Below, one piece after another: positions 40,512 to 48,945 of a stretch of 49,540 bases of DNA (its first letter is position 1; every line of letters begins with the position of its first letter). The DNA comes from an uncultured Prevotellaceae bacterium (GTDB lineage Bacteria; Bacteroidota; Bacteroidia; Bacteroidales; Bacteroidaceae). Made by a program: the position numbers and the translations under genes. The DNA is taken from contig ONSR01000012.1 in the NCBI GenBank assembly GCA_900320565.1, positions 1 to 49,540 of the forward strand, given 5' to 3'. The notes below the pieces were generated by a model. It had not been told where the DNA came from. It was given only the letters and a program-made list of their open reading frames with translations, and searched no databases.

Positions 40512-40542
40512 CAAAGATACGACAATTCTTTTGTATTACAAA
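40512..40542 (-). promoter_or_regulatory. Promoter of exonuclease III
   Basis: On the minus strand TTTG (40542-40539), 19 bp, TATCTTTG (40519-40512). It overlaps the divergent flippase promoter. Confidence 0.75.
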
Positions 40543-40560
40543 AAGAAAATCGTAACTTTG
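40530..40560 (+). promoter_or_regulatory. Promoter of the flippase gene
   Basis: TTTG at 40530-40533, 19 bp, TAACTTTG at 40553-40560; ATG at 40586. Its -33 to -7 spacer contains the -33 element of the opposing promoter. Confidence 0.8.
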
Positions 40561-40585
40561 CATGCAATAAAACGGAATACTGACA

Positions 40586-42010
40586 ATGGCAAACCTCAAA
40601 GCTCTGGCCAAAGACACGGCCATATACGGACTCTCGAGCATCGTGGGTCGTTTCCTCAATTACCTGCTTGTACCGCTCTACACGCACTACATGCCCAAGG
40701 CTTCCGGCGACTATGGAGTGAACACGAACATGTATGCGTACACCGCTTTGTTCTTTGCCATCCTGACGTTCGGCATGGAGACGACGCTCTTCCGCTATGC
40801 CAACGACGAGCGCGAGACGCCCGACACCGTCTTCTCCACCGGCTTTGCGATGGTGGGGAGCCTCGCCGCAGTGTTCCTTTTGCTGGTCTTCGGCTTCATC
40901 ACTCCCATTTCGAATTACCTGGGATATGCTGAGCATCCGGAATACTTGCTGATGATGGCGACGGTGGTTGCGCTGGATGCCTTGCAGGCACTGCCTTTCT
41001 GCTTCCTTCGTTTCCAGCATCGTCCCATCCGATTCATGTCGCTGAAGATGGGCTTCATCTTCCTCAACATCGCGCTTAACCTGCTCTATTTCGTCCTGCT
41101 CGGCAAGACGAGTGTGTTCTATGTCTTCTTCATAAATCTGCTTTGCACAGGCTTCATCACCTTCTTCTTCATTCCTGATTTGGTGAAGATACGTTGGAAG
41201 TTCGACGGCGCACTGCTTCGAAGGATGCTTTCCTACTCGTGGCCGATACTGCTTTTGAGCGTCATGGGCATCCTGAATCAAGTGGCGGACAAGATACTTT
41301 TCCCAAAGGTTTACCCCGACCAGGCACAGGCCAATGTGGAACTCGGCGTGTATGGCGGCTGCGTGAAGATAGCCATGATTATGGCCATGATTACCCAAGC
41401 CTTCCGATTCGCCTACGAGCCCATCGTTTTCTCGAAGGCTAAAGATGCCGACAAGAACGAGTATTACGCCTTGGGCATGAAGTATTTCATCATCTTCACC
41501 CTGCTCGCGTTCCTCTGCGTGATGGGCTGGCTGCCCGTACTTCGCTACATGATCGGCTCCGATTACTGGGACGGATTGCGCGTCATTCCCATCGTAATGG
41601 CTGCGGAAATCATGATGGGCATCTACTTCAACCTGTCCTTCTGGTACAAGTTGATTGATAAAACCATCTACGGCGCCCTGTTCTCTTTGGCAGGATGCCT
41701 CGCTCTGCTGGCCGTCAACATCTGGGGCATTCCCCATTACAGCTACATGGCTTGTGCCTGGGGAGGCGTCGCAGGATACGGAACGGCGATGCTCCTGAGC
41801 TATTTCGTGGGGCAACGCATCAATCCCATCCCCTACCCGATTGGCTCGATAGCGCTTTATGTCATCATCGCAGCCGCGTTCTATGGGGTGATGACGCTTG
41901 TTCCGTCGGAATGGCCGATGTATTGCTACCTGGCCATCAGCACGCTGCTCATCCTCGTCTATGCAGCCATCATCTACAAGAAGGAGTTGAGAAAAGGCCA
42001 AGTTGCCTGA
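40586..42010 (+). CDS. Polysaccharide flippase (Wzx/MATE-like)
   Basis: A 474-residue inner-membrane protein with about 14 helices and the MVF/PST flippase layout. The opening is LAKDTAIYGLSSIVGRFLNY, then LLVPLYTHYMPKASGDYGV. Internal segments are WPILLLSVMGILNQVADKIL and AFRFAYEPIVFSKAKD. Such proteins move lipid-linked glycan units across the inner membrane for capsule, O-antigen or glycoprotein assembly. No glycosyltransferase cluster is adjacent. It is a single-gene unit with its own promoter, ending before array A6. Confidence 0.9.
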   Translation: MANLKALAKDTAIYGLSSIVGRFLNYLLVPLYTHYMPKASGDYGVNTNMYAYTALFFAILTFGMETTLFRYANDERETPDTVFSTGFAMVGSLAAVFLLLVFGFITPISNYLGYAEHPEYLLMMATVVALDALQALPFCFLRFQHRPIRFMSLKMGFIFLNIALNLLYFVLLGKTSVFYVFFINLLCTGFITFFFIPDLVKIRWKFDGALLRRMLSYSWPILLLSVMGILNQVADKILFPKVYPDQAQANVELGVYGGCVKIAMIMAMITQAFRFAYEPIVFSKAKDADKNEYYALGMKYFIIFTLLAFLCVMGWLPVLRYMIGSDYWDGLRVIPIVMAAEIMMGIYFNLSFWYKLIDKTIYGALFSLAGCLALLAVNIWGIPHYSYMACAWGGVAGYGTAMLLSYFVGQRINPIPYPIGSIALYVIIAAAFYGVMTLVPSEWPMYCYLAISTLLILVYAAIIYKKELRKGQVA

Positions 42011-42021
42011 TCGCGTCACCC

Positions 42022-42131
42022 GACTTAGCACGTCGAATTCGTTGATTCATCATGATGACTCTATTGCACATACATGTACATGCAATTGCATATACATGTA
42101 CGTGCAATTGCATGTACATGTATGTGCAATA
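42022..42131. repeat. 22-bp word array A6 (alternating pyrimidine-purine palindromes)
   Basis: Five units start at 42022, 42044, 42066, 42088 and 42110. The first contains GACTTAGCACGTCGAATTC (a word shared with array A2), the second the palindrome TCATCATGATGA. The last three fit TGCAYRTACATGTAYRTGCA, in which every step alternates pyrimidine and purine and all differences are transitions. It lies between convergent genes, abutting the terminator of the transglutaminase gene. Confidence 0.92.
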
Positions 42132-42168
42132 AAAACACCCTGCCTAATCTGACGATATAGGCAGGGTG
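42131..42168 (-). terminator. Terminator of the mannosidase-transglutaminase operon
   Basis: CACCCTGCCT and AGGCAGGGTG form a perfect 10-bp stem; on the minus strand the stem is followed by TTTTTATTG. It lies 20 bp past the stop at 42188. Confidence 0.85.
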
Positions 42169-42187
42169 CATTCGTATCTCGACAGGC

Positions 42188-44686
42188 TTATTCCTTCAAG
42201 ATGACCTTTCGAAGTGCGTCCATCAGCTGGTCGGCCAGGCCGATGTTGTAGCCCTGACGATACCAGACGACGCGGTTGAACGTGTCACAAAGCAGGAGGA
42301 GCGGCAGTTCCTTGTTGCCGTGAGTGAGTTCCTCGATGTGCATCGCCTCGATTGTAGCAGGGTCTGCGACGCCGAAGAGCACGTTGCTTGGCAGGTCGTC
42401 GAACTCCTTGCGGTCGAAGTTGGCGAAGTCTTCCTGGCTCTCGAACAGCATGAGGTAGCAGCCGGACCACTGCGAGATGTGTATGTTGGCTGCCTCCATG
42501 TCGTGCAGGAGGTGCGTGCTCGGCTCGTGACCGCTGCGGATGAGGGCTATCATATAGAAGCCTCGTCCGGTCGTTTCCAGTATCTTCTTGTGCACGCCCT
42601 TTATGTTCGTGAAGTAGTTCTCGCAGTCGAAGTTGCCGATGACATGCAGGTGCTCGTCGTCCGCACGCAGCCGCAGTTGTTCCGTATGTTGCTGTTGTGC
42701 TGCAACATTAAATATATTAAGGTTCGCCCAAACGCTGCCATTCGCCAGACGAGTGCCGCTGAGGAGCATGTATTGGCCTGCCTCGACGTTCACGCCATCA
42801 GCAAAAGTCTCTTTCCACGTCGCACTCTCAGGGTATTCCTGCAACTGCGGACGACCGTTCTCGATGCGCGAAAGTGCGAAATGCGAGTAGTAGGAAGGGT
42901 TCTCCTTGACTGCCTGATCGGTGTAGTTGAGGCGCAAAGACCCCTCTAAATCTCCCCTTAAAGGGGAGACTTCCTGTTTTGAGTCCTCTCCCTTTAAGGG
43001 AGAGTTAGAGAGGGTCTCCACTTTTCCTGTAACCTCATCTATGCGTGCGGGAATACCGATGGCACGGGCTGCCGACACGAGGAAGATGTCGCGGCTGTGA
43101 GCGTCGCACGTTCTGTGGCGCAACACGCCGAGCGGACTCATGCAGAGATGCTGCGGGTTGCGGGTCTCGTCCACCGTTATGCTGTCCTTCACCCACTGCA
43201 GAAGTTGCTCGGCCGTCATGCCTCGGAAGTACGCTTGGAGCGCTCCGCGGCACGGTGTCAAGCGTTCGTTGGCCACACGCGGGCTGAGGACATATTGCCT
43301 CTTCCCTTCCTCTCCCGATGGGGAGGCGTGTTGTGCCACATCCATCAGCACGTCGAGCGTGACGTCGCGATAGTCTTTCTTTGAAAGCGTAGCAAGGATG
43401 TCGTCGGCCAGCTTCTTGTCGGAACAATTCTTTCGGAACGCCTCGATGGTTCGCCAATTAGCGCGAGCCAGTGCTTCAGGGCTGCCTGGTTTGGCATCCT
43501 GACAGAAGGCCTGATTCATGTAGGCGATGCGGATGCTGTCTTCCTCGGCGAGGCGTTTGCGGTTGGCGCGTACGGCATCGGCACTCACATCGGGCTTGTT
43601 GTCCTTACCAAACGGCGGTACGAGGTCGAACTCGAGCGATGCGCTGTACGTGCTGTCCTTGTCTATGACCACAGTCACCAGGGCTTCCTTGCCAACACTC
43701 ACTTTCTTGAAGCCGAACTTGCCGCCCTTGCTTGCCCAGACTATCAGGTCGCCCTTGCCGCACGTCAACGACGACTTGCCCTTCGCATCGCTCTGTTTCG
43801 AGACGATTGGGTAGAGTTCTGCGTAGTTGTAAAGGCGGTAATCGACCGTTGCACCCTCGACGGGAAGGCTGTCCTGGCTCAGCACGGTGACGATGATGGT
43901 TGAGACATCGCAGTAGTTCTTCGTGACGTTTATCTCGGTGTAGCACGCTGTCTTGTTCACCACTTCCTCGGGGCCGGTGTAATCCCCAAAGGCTTTCGTG
44001 TGCATGAGCATGCCTCTGCTGGCCGATTCGTTGAACCATCCGAGGTTCAGCAACGGCTCAGGTTCGCAAGCGCCCAAGAAGTACCAGTTGCCATCGACCC
44101 AGGCCTCGACCCAAGCATGGTTGTCATCCGTGTGGGCCCAACGCGGCGTATAGACCTGGCGGGCAGGGATGCCGATAGTGCGCAGGGCAGTGACGGTGAA
44201 GGTGCTCTCCTCTCCGCAACGTCCGATGGCCGAGCGAAGTGTGTTCATCGGCGAGGAGGTGCGGCTGTCGCTGGGTTGGTAGCTGACGTGTTCGTGGCAC
44301 CAATGGTTCACTTCCAGCACGGCGGCGTACATCGTCTTGCCTTCCACACGAGCCTTCAACTCGTCGTAATAAGCGATACGGAACGAGTCGAGGTCCTCGT
44401 TGTTGACGCGCAGAGGCAGTACGAAATGCCTCCACTCTCGGCCAGGAACCTTTTCGCCCCAAGGCATCTCGTGGCGTGCCTTGACCGCCACACGCGCGTT
44501 GGCTTCCCAGAACTCGCGCGGGTAATCGACGCTGTCGGGCAGCGGCATCCCAGCATACAGGAAGTCGAGTGCGTCCTGCACCTCAGCCTCATCACCGCTC
44601 GTACAAGCCGAGAAAAAGGCGGCCACAAAAGCAAAGAGCCCTACAACGAGGGCTCCTGCTGGTATCTTTCTGTGTTTATTCTGCAT
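42188..44686 (-). CDS. Transglutaminase-like lipoprotein
   Basis: An 832-residue protein with a lipoprotein signal (FVAAFFSAC, Cys28). A transglutaminase-like domain spans about 115-215, with Cys157 in SAIGRCGEESTFTVTAL and His190 in TDDNHAWVEAW. The third position reads FLGACEPEP where an Asp is usual. Beta domains at about 240-370 follow (VVIDKDSTYSASLEFDLV). A second, shorter transglutaminase-like segment is at about 530-560 (RTCDAHSRDIFLVSAARAIG and IPARID). Residues near 560-590 (SNSPLKGEDSKQEVSPLRGD) come from two inserted palindromes. It is the last gene of the GH92-GH125 operon and overlaps GH125 by 11 bp. Protease-like cleavage of mannosylated proteins is a guess. Confidence 0.85.
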   Translation of the reverse strand: MQNKHRKIPAGALVVGLFAFVAAFFSACTSGDEAEVQDALDFLYAGMPLPDSVDYPREFWEANARVAVKARHEMPWGEKVPGREWRHFVLPLRVNNEDLDSFRIAYYDELKARVEGKTMYAAVLEVNHWCHEHVSYQPSDSRTSSPMNTLRSAIGRCGEESTFTVTALRTIGIPARQVYTPRWAHTDDNHAWVEAWVDGNWYFLGACEPEPLLNLGWFNESASRGMLMHTKAFGDYTGPEEVVNKTACYTEINVTKNYCDVSTIIVTVLSQDSLPVEGATVDYRLYNYAELYPIVSKQSDAKGKSSLTCGKGDLIVWASKGGKFGFKKVSVGKEALVTVVIDKDSTYSASLEFDLVPPFGKDNKPDVSADAVRANRKRLAEEDSIRIAYMNQAFCQDAKPGSPEALARANWRTIEAFRKNCSDKKLADDILATLSKKDYRDVTLDVLMDVAQHASPSGEEGKRQYVLSPRVANERLTPCRGALQAYFRGMTAEQLLQWVKDSITVDETRNPQHLCMSPLGVLRHRTCDAHSRDIFLVSAARAIGIPARIDEVTGKVETLSNSPLKGEDSKQEVSPLRGDLEGSLRLNYTDQAVKENPSYYSHFALSRIENGRPQLQEYPESATWKETFADGVNVEAGQYMLLSGTRLANGSVWANLNIFNVAAQQQHTEQLRLRADDEHLHVIGNFDCENYFTNIKGVHKKILETTGRGFYMIALIRSGHEPSTHLLHDMEAANIHISQWSGCYLMLFESQEDFANFDRKEFDDLPSNVLFGVADPATIEAMHIEELTHGNKELPLLLLCDTFNRVVWYRQGYNIGLADQLMDALRKVILKE
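42941..43014. repeat. Paired intragenic palindromic elements, copies 4 and 5
   Basis: Two palindromes (cores TCTCCCCTTAAAGGGGAGA and TCTCCCTTTAAGGGAGA) lie in inverted orientation, bounded by CCCCTCTAAA and TTAGAGAGGG. They are in frame and add about 25 residues (LSNSPLKGEDSKQEVSPLRG and on) to the transglutaminase-like protein, between two conserved segments. Confidence 0.8.
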
Positions 44687-46106
44687 ACATATCTACGATA
44701 AGTTCACCGAAGATAGTGTTGGCCCATGCGAACCAACTGCGTGTGAAGTCCGTCGCATCGTCCTTGTTGAAGGATTCATGCATGAAGCCTTTGCCGCCGT
44801 CGGTCTTCAGGATTTGCTGTACACACCACTCCTTCTCGGCACGATCATTGGTGGTGAAGCCCTTCATCACGAGCGACATGGGCCATGGCTTATCGAGTCC
44901 GCAGTGAGGACCGCCGATGCCTTCGCCGGCCTTGCCTTTGAAGAAGTATGGATTATCCTCGCTCCAGACGAACTTCCTCGTGTTCTGATAGACAGGATCG
45001 TCTATTGCGACGTCGGTTAGATAAGGCAGGCAGAGCAGGCTTGGGGCGTTGCTGTCGTCCATGAGAAGCGCACTCCCGTAGCCGTCAACCTCGAAGGCAT
45101 AGATGGGACCATACTTCGGATGCTCAACTACGGCATACTGCTTCAGGGCAGCCTCCACTTGGCTTGCCATCTGCTCACACTCGCCGGCCATCACGTTCTC
45201 CTTGTTCACGGTGCGGAGGATAGTGGCTGCCTTGCGAAGCACGCTTACTGCAAAGAAGTTCGAGGGCACGAGGTATGGGAAGATTGTGCTGTCGTCGCTG
45301 GGACGGAAGGCACTTGCGATGAGTCCACAAGGCTTGCCCGGATGGCCATAGCCTGCGTTGCTGCGGGTGTCGTGGAGTGCCTTGGTGTTACGGCGGAAGT
45401 GGTAGTTCGTCTTATAACCATTCCAGTTCTGCTGGTCGCGGAACACATCAAGTGTGGCACGAACTACTTTGAGCCATGTCTCGTCGAATATCGTGCTGTC
45501 TCCTGTCTTCTGCCAATAGGCATAGGCAAGGCGCAAGGGATAGCAAAGGGAGTCAATCTCGTACTTACGCTCGTGCAGCATCTTGTTCATCTTCGTCTCG
45601 TCGGTCTGCCACTCGCCATCCTTTGGCTTGATGTTGAAAGCATTGGCGTACGGGTCGATCAGTATGCAGGCAAACTGACGACGGATGACGCCACGGATGA
45701 GATGACGCAGGGGCTCGTCCTGATTCACATAGCGGAGATAGGGCCAGACCTGTGCTGCGCTGTCACGCAACCACATGGCCTCGATGTCGCCAGTAATGAC
45801 GAATGTATCGTCGTCACCGCTTTCGTTGCTATACCAGACAGTCGTGTCGAGTGTGTTTGGGAAGCAGTTGACGAACATCCAATAGAGCTTTGGATCGATG
45901 GCCGTCAGCTTCTGTTTGAGGTCGAGGATTTGTTTCTCGACGGCTTCGCTGCGGAAGAGGCGCTTCTCCGGCTCAGGACGCAGGTCCTTTATGGTGCTTT
46001 GTACTGCCACTTGCTGCTTCTTGGCGGGCTCGGGCATCGTGTAATTTGTGTTGCTGAAGGCAGCCATTGGTGCGCACATCAGCAGGGCAAATAGCATTCT
46101 TTTCAT
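44676..46106 (-). CDS. GH125 exo-alpha-1,6-mannosidase
   Basis: A 476-residue secreted enzyme with a signal peptide (about 1-18, MCAPMAAFS). It matches the metal-independent alpha-mannosidase family (GH125, formerly DUF1237). Segments of the (alpha/alpha)6 barrel are DTFVITGDIEAMWLRDSAAQ (Asp of the active site), HLIRGVIRRQFACILIDPYA, ASAFRPSDDSTIFPYLVPSN and GEGIGGPHCGLDKPWPMSLV. The C-terminal part has a Trp-rich FTRSWFAWANTIFGELIVD. Family members release alpha-1,6-linked mannose from N-glycans or fungal mannan. The GH92 gene lies 42 bp upstream, across a run of 8-bp repeats. Confidence 0.94.
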   Translation of the reverse strand: MKRMLFALLMCAPMAAFSNTNYTMPEPAKKQQVAVQSTIKDLRPEPEKRLFRSEAVEKQILDLKQKLTAIDPKLYWMFVNCFPNTLDTTVWYSNESGDDDTFVITGDIEAMWLRDSAAQVWPYLRYVNQDEPLRHLIRGVIRRQFACILIDPYANAFNIKPKDGEWQTDETKMNKMLHERKYEIDSLCYPLRLAYAYWQKTGDSTIFDETWLKVVRATLDVFRDQQNWNGYKTNYHFRRNTKALHDTRSNAGYGHPGKPCGLIASAFRPSDDSTIFPYLVPSNFFAVSVLRKAATILRTVNKENVMAGECEQMASQVEAALKQYAVVEHPKYGPIYAFEVDGYGSALLMDDSNAPSLLCLPYLTDVAIDDPVYQNTRKFVWSEDNPYFFKGKAGEGIGGPHCGLDKPWPMSLVMKGFTTNDRAEKEWCVQQILKTDGGKGFMHESFNKDDATDFTRSWFAWANTIFGELIVDMYAE

Positions 46107-46148
46107 CGTTATTGCGTTATTACGTTATTGCGTTATTTAGCTGTCACT
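46107..46148. repeat. 8-bp tandem repeats before the GH125 start
   Basis: CGTTATTG, CGTTATTA, CGTTATTG, CGTTATTT in direct succession fill the short gap between the GH92 stop and the GH125 start. The units differ only in the last base. Confidence 0.85.
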
Positions 46149-48314
46149 TTACTTCGTCATATAGACATCCAGTGTGCCGCCGGCCATGATCTGCTCGTGG
46201 GTGATGGTTGTGCCCTTGAGCTGCTTGCCGTTCAGCACGTACTTCTTGACGTAGATGGCTTTGTCGCTGCCTCCGTGGGTACGGATGGTGAAGGTCTTTC
46301 CATCGCGAACTGGGATGACGGCCTCTTCCACGATGGGTGAGCCAAGCTGGTAAACGCCGCCACAAGGCTCTACCTGATAGAAGCCGAGGGCTGAGAGGAT
46401 GTACCAGGCAGACATCTGTCCGACGTCCTCATTGCCGCAAAGTCCGGCGGGCTGGTCAGTGTAGAGTTCGTCCATGACCTGACGAATCCACTTCTGTGCC
46501 TTGCGAGGCTGACCAACATAGTTGTACATATAGAGGATGTGATGGCTGGGCTCGTTGCCATGAGCATACTGTCCGATGAGTCCGGAGATGTCGGGAGCGG
46601 CACCTGCACCCAGGTCGCTGCTGGCTGCCAGCAGGTCGTCCAGACGCTTGTCGAGTGCCTTGTCGCCACCCATCACCTCGGCGAGTCCCTTCACGTCGTG
46701 AGGCACGAGGAAGGTATATTGCCAGGGATTGCCCTCGGTATAGTCGCGGGTCTGCTGGTTGGGGTTGAAGTTAGGAGGCAACGGACGGAACTCGCCTTTG
46801 CTATCGAGGGCACGCATCACGTTGACGCGGCGGTCGTAGAGCTTCTTGTAGTTCATGCTGATGTCATAGAAGCGAACGCTGTCTTCCTTATGGCCGAGCT
46901 TGCCAGCGAGTTGTGCGGCTGCCCAGGATGCAATGAAATACTCCATGCTCTTGCCCACGACCTCGCCCTCGCGACCGTCATAGGGCAGATAGCCGAGCTC
47001 TGCCAGATAGTCTTTGCCACGCAGGGGCACGCGACGAACCTTGGCATACTCTGTGGGAAGCATACTGGCACATACGGCTTCGTAGGCCTCGTCGATGTCG
47101 ATGTCGCCTGCCTCGCCCTTCAGGATGATGTCGGCCAGTACAGGAACAGCAGGCTCGCCAACCATGCAATAGGTATCGTTGCTTACGAGATGCCATACAG
47201 GCAGTTCGCCCCATTCACGGTAGATGGCGAGCATCGTCTTGGCATAGTCACGCATGCGGTCGGGCATGATGATGGTTGCCAGAGGATGGGCAGCACGATA
47301 AGTGTCCCAAAGACTCCAGGTGGTGAGCGTATTATAGTCGGCTCCACGATGCACCTTAAAGTCCGCACCCATGTAGTCACCCGTGACATCGTTCCAGAGC
47401 TGAGGTGCCACCATGTAGTGGTACATAGCCGTGTAGAAGATGGTACGCTCGCGTTCCGTACGGAAAGTTGCCTTGATGCGGGAGAGTTGCTTGTTCCAAG
47501 CCTCAGTAGCAGCATCGGCAACAGCGTTGAAGTCGAAGCCCTCAGGCTGCTCAGCCTTCATGTTGAGCAGAGCATTCGCCTCGCTGGTAGGCGAAAGCGC
47601 CACCTTGACCATCACCTGGTCACCCGGGTCAACCTCGAAAGTCGCCTGCCCGTACTTGCCGTCCAGGCTCTCGCTCAGCCAGTTATGCATAGGCTTGTTG
47701 AACTTCATGCAGAAGTAAACAATCTGATCATTAGCCCAGCCATGACTGCGACGATAGCCCATCAGCGTATAATCATCGACAGGAACAACACGACAGTCGC
47801 GAGCATCATCGCCAATAGTGTTCTCCAAGTCGATGATGATGCGAGCATTGTTGCTGCCACGAGGGAAAGTGAAACGATAGAGAGCCGTGCGCTCGGTAGC
47901 CGTCATCTCGCACATAATGCCGAAACGGTCCAGCAAGACACGATAGTAGCCCGGCACCGCAACCTCCGTCTCATGGCGGTAATCACTGGCCAGACCCTCG
48001 CGGCTCATCTCCAGCTCACCATAAGCAGGCATCAGGCCGATGTCGCCCAAGTCGCCACAACCAGTGCCGCTCAAGTGCATCTGGCCAAAACCGATAATCT
48101 TCTTGCCACTCTCGTGATAGCCGGAACACCAGTCCCAGCCCGTCTCAATCTGCGTCGGACCAGCATTCACCATACCGAAAGGCACATTGGCACCCATGAA
48201 AACATGACCATGGTCGCCCGTACCGATAACAGGATTCACGTACTGCGCTAAATTGTCAGCCTTAGCCGTAGCAGCCAGCAAAAGGCCGAGAAGAAGGAAT
48301 TTACTTTTCATCAT
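46149..48314 (-). CDS. GH92 alpha-mannosidase
   Basis: A 721-residue secreted, calcium-dependent exo-alpha-mannosidase with a signal peptide (LLLGLLLAATAKA, about 1-19). The N-terminal beta-sandwich (about 20-250) includes YVNPVIGTGDHGHVFMGANV and GCGDLGDIGLMP. The (alpha/alpha)6 domain has TLTTWSLWDTYRAAHPLATI. The family's active-site region at about 620-670 holds AHGNEPSHHILYMYNYVGQP and then GNEDVGQMSAWYILSALGFY. Most Bacteroides GH92 enzymes act on alpha-1,2 or alpha-1,3 mannose of N-glycans or yeast mannan. Pairing with GH125 (alpha-1,6) suggests stepwise removal of mannose from a branched glycan. First gene of the operon. Confidence 0.95.
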   Translation of the reverse strand: MMKSKFLLLGLLLAATAKADNLAQYVNPVIGTGDHGHVFMGANVPFGMVNAGPTQIETGWDWCSGYHESGKKIIGFGQMHLSGTGCGDLGDIGLMPAYGELEMSREGLASDYRHETEVAVPGYYRVLLDRFGIMCEMTATERTALYRFTFPRGSNNARIIIDLENTIGDDARDCRVVPVDDYTLMGYRRSHGWANDQIVYFCMKFNKPMHNWLSESLDGKYGQATFEVDPGDQVMVKVALSPTSEANALLNMKAEQPEGFDFNAVADAATEAWNKQLSRIKATFRTERERTIFYTAMYHYMVAPQLWNDVTGDYMGADFKVHRGADYNTLTTWSLWDTYRAAHPLATIIMPDRMRDYAKTMLAIYREWGELPVWHLVSNDTYCMVGEPAVPVLADIILKGEAGDIDIDEAYEAVCASMLPTEYAKVRRVPLRGKDYLAELGYLPYDGREGEVVGKSMEYFIASWAAAQLAGKLGHKEDSVRFYDISMNYKKLYDRRVNVMRALDSKGEFRPLPPNFNPNQQTRDYTEGNPWQYTFLVPHDVKGLAEVMGGDKALDKRLDDLLAASSDLGAGAAPDISGLIGQYAHGNEPSHHILYMYNYVGQPRKAQKWIRQVMDELYTDQPAGLCGNEDVGQMSAWYILSALGFYQVEPCGGVYQLGSPIVEEAVIPVRDGKTFTIRTHGGSDKAIYVKKYVLNGKQLKGTTITHEQIMAGGTLDVYMTK

Positions 48315-48352
48315 ATCATAGTTTTAGTTAGGAATTAGCGAAAAACGTGGTG

Positions 48353-48360
48353 CAAATTTA
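48353..48360 (-). promoter_or_regulatory. Probable promoter -7 element of the GH92 operon
   Basis: TAAATTTG on the minus strand, 39 bp before the ATG. The -33 position reads GTTG in place of TTTG. Confidence 0.45.
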
Positions 48361-48495
48361 AGGAAAAAAGGCGAAATACCCAACACATTAACAGAAAATC
48401 TTTGCCTCACAACCCAATTCCGCTTTTGAAGGAACACACGCAGCACAATCAGGGAAACCGAACAAAATCTTTACATACCTTAGCGCAAGCCATGC

Positions 48496-48583
48496 CACAT
48501 CACACGCCGAATCAACCAACGCAGGCAGGGGCGTTGCTCAACGCAGGCTGTTAAGTTTGCAATTCCCCTATAGGGCGTTTACT
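48496..48583. repeat. 22-bp word array A7
   Basis: Four units start at 48496, 48518, 48540 and 48562. Units 2 and 3 both begin AACGCAGGC and end GCTC or TGCA. Unit 4 is ATTCCCCTATAGGGCGTT, the same word as the last unit of array A5. The lead-in CGAATCAACC matches CGAATCGACC before array A2. Confidence 0.82.
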
Positions 48584-48894
48584 CAAGACCTATGTCGATT
48601 TCACCGAAAAAACAGCCCAATTTTTGTACCATAACACCACAAACCTGTCCACTTTCACCTCCGTCCCGAAAAACGCCGCCCCACAACCCACTGAAAGCCA
48701 CCGTATTACAAAACAAGCCCCAAATTGCGTTTTGGGGGTATCCAGACTACCCTGCAATCATTTTATGCCCTTAAAAATGGCCTCGATGAGAAAAATATTG
48801 ACAAAATCGCTATTCGAAAGAAAAAAAGAAGAGATACATGCGATAATCAACAACGCGGTTTATCCGCCAGCCTCCAAACAACTACAAACAAAAA
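48584..48894. other. Intergenic stretch without a gene
   Basis: The gap between array A7 and the rplQ terminator has no supported gene. The open frames on the plus strand here (48592-49052) show no domain and run antisense into rplQ. Local base composition is A- and C-rich on the plus strand. Confidence 0.5.
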
Positions 48895-48927
48895 AAGCCG
48901 CTCCATCCTTCACGGACGAAGCGGCTT
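48892..48927 (-). terminator. Terminator of the ribosomal protein operon
   Basis: On the minus strand AAGCCGCT and AGCGGCTT pair around a loop of about 17 nt and are followed by TTTT. It lies 19 bp past the rplQ stop. Confidence 0.85.
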
Positions 48928-48945
48928 CATTATTGCAATTTAGAA

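Noticed and set aside
46539-48251. A 570-codon open frame antisense to GH92
   Set aside because: GH92 on the other strand matches its family along its whole length; the antisense frame is a by-product of codon bias, as are similar long frames opposite the acyl-CoA dehydrogenase, M24 and C1-type peptidase genes.
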